This document shows, piece by piece, positions 59,968 to 62,003 of a DNA stretch of 62,003 bases. The notes under the pieces are model-generated. The model was not told where the DNA came from. It did not search any database and saw only the letters and a program-made list of their open reading frames with translations. Positions within the stretch are counted from its first letter, which is position 1. Every line of letters begins with the position of its first letter. Made by a program: the position numbers and the translations under genes. This DNA is from a virus, in IMG/VR virus record IMGVR_UViG_3300031707_000016, positions 1 through 62,003 of that record, one strand, 5' to 3'.

Positions 59968-60356
59968 TTTGACAATTGTCTCTTCTTGTAATCTTCCAAA
60001 GCAGCTTTCAGTGCTTCCTCGGCAAGAACCGAGCAATGGATTTTTACTGGCGGCAGACCGCCCAAAGCATCAACAACTTCTTGATTGGAAAATGTTTCCA
60101 TTTCCTCAATGGTGCGCCCCTTAATCAATTCCGTTGCCATTGAACTGGCGGCAATCGCCGACCCACATCCAAAAGTTTTGAACCGAGCATCTTGAATTCT
60201 CCCATCTTTTACCTTGATGGTTACTTTCATGATGTCACCACAAGCAGCTGCACCCACTTCTCCAATACCATCGGCATCCTTGATGTCACCCATGTTACGT
60301 GGATGCAAGAAATGGTCCATTACGGTATCATTATACAATGTGTAAGTTTCGCTCAT
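59964..60356 (-). CDS. IscU/NifU-type iron-sulfur scaffold protein
   Basis: A 130-aa protein from MSETYTLYNDTVMDH. Scaffold ligands in family context: C39 and D41 (AAACGDIMK), C64 (FGCGSAIA), H107/C108 (KIHCSVLAEEALKAA). LGGLPPVKIHCSVL matches the NifU N-terminal type found in many anaerobes and epsilonproteobacteria. All essential ligands are intact, so it should bind a cluster. The ATG follows tRNA-Leu(CAG) by 7 nt with no Shine-Dalgarno sequence; the N-terminal extension in the longer frame lies within the tRNA. Confidence 0.9.
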   Translation of the reverse strand: MSETYTLYNDTVMDHFLHPRNMGDIKDADGIGEVGAAACGDIMKVTIKVKDGRIQDARFKTFGCGSAIAASSMATELIKGRTIEEMETFSNQEVVDALGGLPPVKIHCSVLAEEALKAALEDYKKRQLSK

Positions 60357-60363
60357 ACTAAAT

Positions 60364-60449
60364 TGGTGCTGGTGGAGGGACTTGAACCCACAATGCCTTT
60401 CGGCTCTACATTCTGAGTGTAGCGTGTTTGCCAATTACACCACACCAGC
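60364..60449 (-). tRNA. tRNA-Leu(CAG)
   Basis: Class II: acceptor GCTGGTG/CACCAGC, A discriminator, CCA, T-loop TTCAAGT, anticodon loop CTCAGAA, variable arm GCC/GGC. Confidence 0.92.
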
Positions 60450-60452
60450 ATA

Positions 60453-60561
60453 GACAAGTTCAGCGTCACCCTTGGTTTCCTGCCACAGCAATTATTAGTC
60501 GCTGTTTGGGATTGCCCACACCTAGCCAAGAGATACGGCAATTCTCTGCGCCTTACTTGTC
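60453..60561 (-). ncRNA. candidate structured RNA spacer, possible pseudoknot
   Basis: GACAAGT/ACTTGTC (7 bp) close a 109-nt segment; ends are 4 nt from tRNA-Leu(CAG) and 3 nt from the 55-aa stop. On the minus strand AGAGA/TCTCT encloses a loop ATTGCC that is complementary to GGCAAT further on (possible pseudoknot). CAGC/GCTG also pairs. Confidence 0.4.
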
Positions 60562-60564
60562 AAA

Positions 60565-60732
60565 TTATTTCTGCAAAACTCGCAGCACGAGTTTCGCCTT
60601 CTTCAACTTCTGCTCGGTCTTCTCAACCTCTTCGGGAGAAGAATTTTTGCGGAAGTTTGCACTTCGCAAACGAGTCTCAAGAAACTTGATGTAATCTTGC
60701 TCGTGTTGCAATCGCTTTGCGTCTTTGCTCAT
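60565..60732 (-). CDS. small helical protein, 55 aa
   Basis: ATG at 60732, 4 nt after the tRNA-Leu(TAG) CCA: MSKDAKRLQHEQDYIKFLET followed by charged helix. Lys/Glu-rich coiled-coil character. No Shine-Dalgarno sequence; codon use appears coding. Function unknown. Confidence 0.55.
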   Translation of the reverse strand: MSKDAKRLQHEQDYIKFLETRLRSANFRKNSSPEEVEKTEQKLKKAKLVLRVLQK

Positions 60733-60736
60733 AAAG

Positions 60737-60821
60737 TGGTAGCACCGAACGGATTCGAACCGATAAAGGATGACAAGTTCTAAGCTTGTTGCTTGTGCCA
60801 GCTTCGCTTATCCACGGTGCC
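60737..60821 (-). tRNA. tRNA-Leu(TAG), atypical arms
   Basis: Acceptor GGCACCG/CGGTGCT (one G-U), CCA, T-loop TTCGAAT, anticodon loop CTTAGAA. D-arm region is long, variable region short and T-stem has a mismatch compared with usual leucine tRNAs, so its folding is less certain. Confidence 0.7.
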
Positions 60822-60828
60822 ACAAATT

Positions 60829-60912
60829 TGGTGCGGGTGGAGGGACTCGAACCCCCACGGATTTCTCCGGCAGATTTTGAGTCTGCTGCGGCTACCATTA
60901 CGCCACACCCGC
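60829..60912 (-). tRNA. tRNA-Leu(CAA)
   Basis: Class II: acceptor GCGGGTG/CACCCGC, CCA, T-loop TTCGAGT, anticodon loop CTCAAAA, variable arm pairing CCGGAGAAATCCG-like. Confidence 0.92.
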
Positions 60913-60915
60913 ATA

Positions 60916-61061
60916 GACAGTAAGCGGTTTCCTACTTGTATTTCGTACTCCCTCGTCTATTGCTCCCATTTGTGGATGGTGTCATTTTCGTTCCACAGTG
61001 GTTACATACAACCGAACAAGCAAGACACGCCCCTTCGGTTTATTGACTTATCCATACTGTC
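60916..61061 (-). ncRNA. candidate structured RNA spacer
   Basis: GACAGTA/TACTGTC (7 bp) close a 146-nt spacer whose end is 4 nt from tRNA-Leu(CAA). Inner minus-strand arms: AACCGAA/TTCGGTT, CCAT/ATGG, GTA/TAC. No T-loop or CCA. Same arrangement as the 60453 spacer. Confidence 0.4.
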
Positions 61062-61070
61062 AAATTGTTA

Positions 61071-61235
61071 TGGGCTGAGTGCGTTTTCACGCAAGCCTTC
61101 ATGAAGGCGTCAACCTACCTAAGTCTTAAGCCTCGTAGGAGCGTCAAATCCATGTGTCCCTGAACGCTGTCTCACTATCGTAAAATGCTTCGATGGCACA
61201 TATTGTCGTGAGACTTTTTCCGACTTCTCAGCCCA
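61071..61235 (-). ncRNA. candidate small RNA, multi-hairpin, own sigma70 promoter
   Basis: A 9-bp closing helix (TGGGCTGAG/CTCAGCCCA) surrounds five internal hairpins: TGCGT/ACGCA (61080-61093), GCCTT/AAGGC (61095-61108), CCTAC/GTAGG (61114-61139), GCGT/ACGC (61141-61167) and GTCTCAC/GTGAGAC (61169-61214) with an inner ATCG/CGAT. The 5' end (minus strand, about 61235) lies 8 nt after a consensus -10, where transcription would start. No match to known RNA classes was recognised. Confidence 0.6.
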
Positions 61236-61242
61236 CGGGTGG

Positions 61243-61270
61243 ATTATACCACACATCAGGTGGATGTCAA
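61243..61270 (-). promoter_or_regulatory. consensus sigma70 promoter for the structured RNA
   Basis: Perfect TTGACA and perfect TATAAT with a 16-bp spacer. This is the strongest-looking promoter in the window. Predicted start about 61236-61237, at the base of the terminal helix. Confidence 0.8.
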
Positions 61271-61273
61271 CCT

Positions 61274-61281
61274 ATAAATAC
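61274..61281 (-). promoter_or_regulatory. GTATTTAT, near-match to ATATTTAT box
   Basis: One mismatch to the box set, 3 bp upstream of the consensus -35; overlapping early and late signals are possible. Confidence 0.3.
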
Positions 61282-61298
61282 TGTGCCAAATTTGAAAG

Positions 61299-61374
<76 letters not shown>

Positions 61375-61576
61375 AAAATACCGCACTACTCTGGATGGGG
61401 AGAGCGTGTGCGGGAGTATTTTCTCCTTACCGGAGGTAATATATTACCCATCTGTTATCTCTCTATGGAGTGGAGCCTTGAGAGCGTGTCAAACTTTATC
61501 CACCATATCAACATGATTCACATGCTTTGTTGTCAGCCCCACAGTGTATAGACAACCTTCACCCGTGGGGAATTCA
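61375..61576. other. spacer with hairpins downstream of 74-aa gene
   Basis: Contains CCGCAC/GTGCGG (61381-61414) and CCCCAC/GTGGGG (61539-61572), the latter 4 nt past the stop of the 74-aa gene and terminator-like but without a T-run. The string GAGAGCGTGT occurs twice, near 61399 and 61470. No gene seen. Confidence 0.4.
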
Positions 61577-61801
61577 TTACTTGGCATCGGGAAGCGATGA
61601 CTCCAAGTCAAACTCAAACTGACCTGACGCCTTTGGAGCGAATGGTCTCAACATTTTTGAAAGTTCGTTCGGGAAGTCGAAGTAAAAACAGAGGGAATCT
61701 GTGCCAACATAAACGTTGGGACCGAGTTGCCGTTTAACCGCCTTGTCAAACGCCCGCATGTTCTCAAAGTCTTTTTCTTCAAATGTCAAGTGCAGTTTCA
61801 T
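61577..61801 (-). CDS. hypothetical protein, 74 aa
   Basis: Starts MKLHLTFEEKDFENMRAFDK and contains VYVGTDSLCFYFDFPNE and an acidic end. Ferredoxin-like alpha/beta pattern, no known family. Preceded by the small frame-disrupted ORF at 61805-61916 whose stop is 4 nt away. Confidence 0.6.
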   Translation of the reverse strand: MKLHLTFEEKDFENMRAFDKAVKRQLGPNVYVGTDSLCFYFDFPNELSKMLRPFAPKASGQFEFDLESSLPDAK

Positions 61802-61804
61802 AAA

Positions 61805-61916
61805 TCAAGTCGCTTTTCTAACCTCCATGAGCCAGATATTCCACCGAGCGGCGAGTCCAAGGGGATTGTACTCTTGTGCCTCTGGTTCAGCGTCCTTTAG
61901 GAGGCTTTGTAATCAT
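61805..61916 (-). pseudogene. possible frame-disrupted small ORF
   Basis: From 61894 leftward the frame reads DAEPEAQEYNPLGLAARWNI to a TGA at 61805, strongly coding-like, but has no start codon. The only ATG close to the promoter (61916) opens a different frame that ends after nine codons (MITKPPKGR). A one-base shift near the CCTAAAGGA at about 61896 would join them. It may be a programmed frameshift, mutation or sequencing error. Confidence 0.35.
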
Positions 61917-61923
61917 TGACTGT

Positions 61924-61951
61924 ATCATACACCATCTTGACGGAATGTCAA
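61924..61951 (-). promoter_or_regulatory. sigma70-like promoter at the right end
   Basis: TTGACA, 16-bp spacer, TATGAT on the minus strand. It serves the small disrupted ORF and the 74-aa gene. Its -10 ends 7 nt before the ATG at 61916. Confidence 0.65.
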
Positions 61952-62003
61952 GCGGTAAAAAAAAGAAGGGGAAGGATTTCACGGGCGTTCCGGTTCCAAC
62001 ATG

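Noticed and set aside
60353-60541. 62-codon ORF overlapping tRNA-Leu(CAG)
   Set aside because: It crosses a confident tRNA and the spacer helix, so it is not coding.
61071-61235. tmRNA or RNase P RNA
   Set aside because: No tRNA-like acceptor domain, tag reading frame or conserved P-RNA core was seen.

Overview
The window is a segment of a large T4-like, contractile-tailed phage. Nearly every gene is on the minus strand, so transcription runs from high to low coordinates. T4-type hallmarks are a large terminase (gp17-like), portal (gp20-like), baseplate wedge proteins (gp6-, gp25- and gp7-like), a gp5-like hub protein, a gp55-like late sigma factor, PhoH, a DnaG/gp61-type primase, a RuvC-like nuclease and a Mre11/Rad50 (gp47/gp46) pair. 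The host cannot be named from the sequence. The early region carries sigma70-type -35/-10 boxes, and an alginate lyase hints at an alginate-producing or alginate-associated host.

Layout: positions 1-5.6 kb hold packaging and portal genes. Positions 5.7-15.3 kb hold one structural protein and then DNA metabolism: a single-chain Mre11-Rad50 fusion, primase and RuvC-like nuclease, with an alginate lyase, a GIY-YIG-like protein and small proteins. Positions 15.4-28.3 kb hold very large virion or adhesion proteins built from host-like modules (FG-GAP propeller with calcium loops, FnIII, Asp-box propeller, tandem repeats), interrupted by a GIY-YIG endonuclease gene. Positions 28.3-42.6 kb hold the baseplate block and the late sigma factor. 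Positions 42.7-49.5 kb hold a membrane protein, a collar-domain tail fibre, a Gly/Ser-repeat plus leucine-rich-repeat fibre, and PhoH. A strong terminator at about 49.57 kb separates this late block from the right-hand region.

Positions 49.6-62 kb look early or accessory: small ORFs, membrane proteins, secreted FnIII-like proteins, and candidate metabolic genes (CoaD-like adenylyltransferase, APS-kinase-like P-loop protein, IscU/NifU-type Fe-S scaffold). They are interleaved with 21 tRNA genes: Ser x4, Ala x3, Val x3, Leu x3, Arg x2, Gln x2, Glu, Pro, Lys and one CAU tRNA. Spacers between tRNAs are unusually hairpin-rich. The best candidate RNA, at 61071-61235, lies directly behind a consensus sigma70 promoter.

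The most unusual overall pattern concerns translation starts. (1) Five sigma70-like promoters end 7-9 nt before a start codon. (2) A recurrent ATAT(T/G)TAT box on the coding strand sits 4-6 nt before six start codons, and farther upstream at others, often just after a terminator or hairpin. (3) Seven tRNA genes end 3-7 nt before a start codon with no Shine-Dalgarno sequence. Together these suggest that many transcripts of this phage are leaderless, made either by promoter placement or by tRNA 3' processing. This is inference and needs 5'-end mapping.
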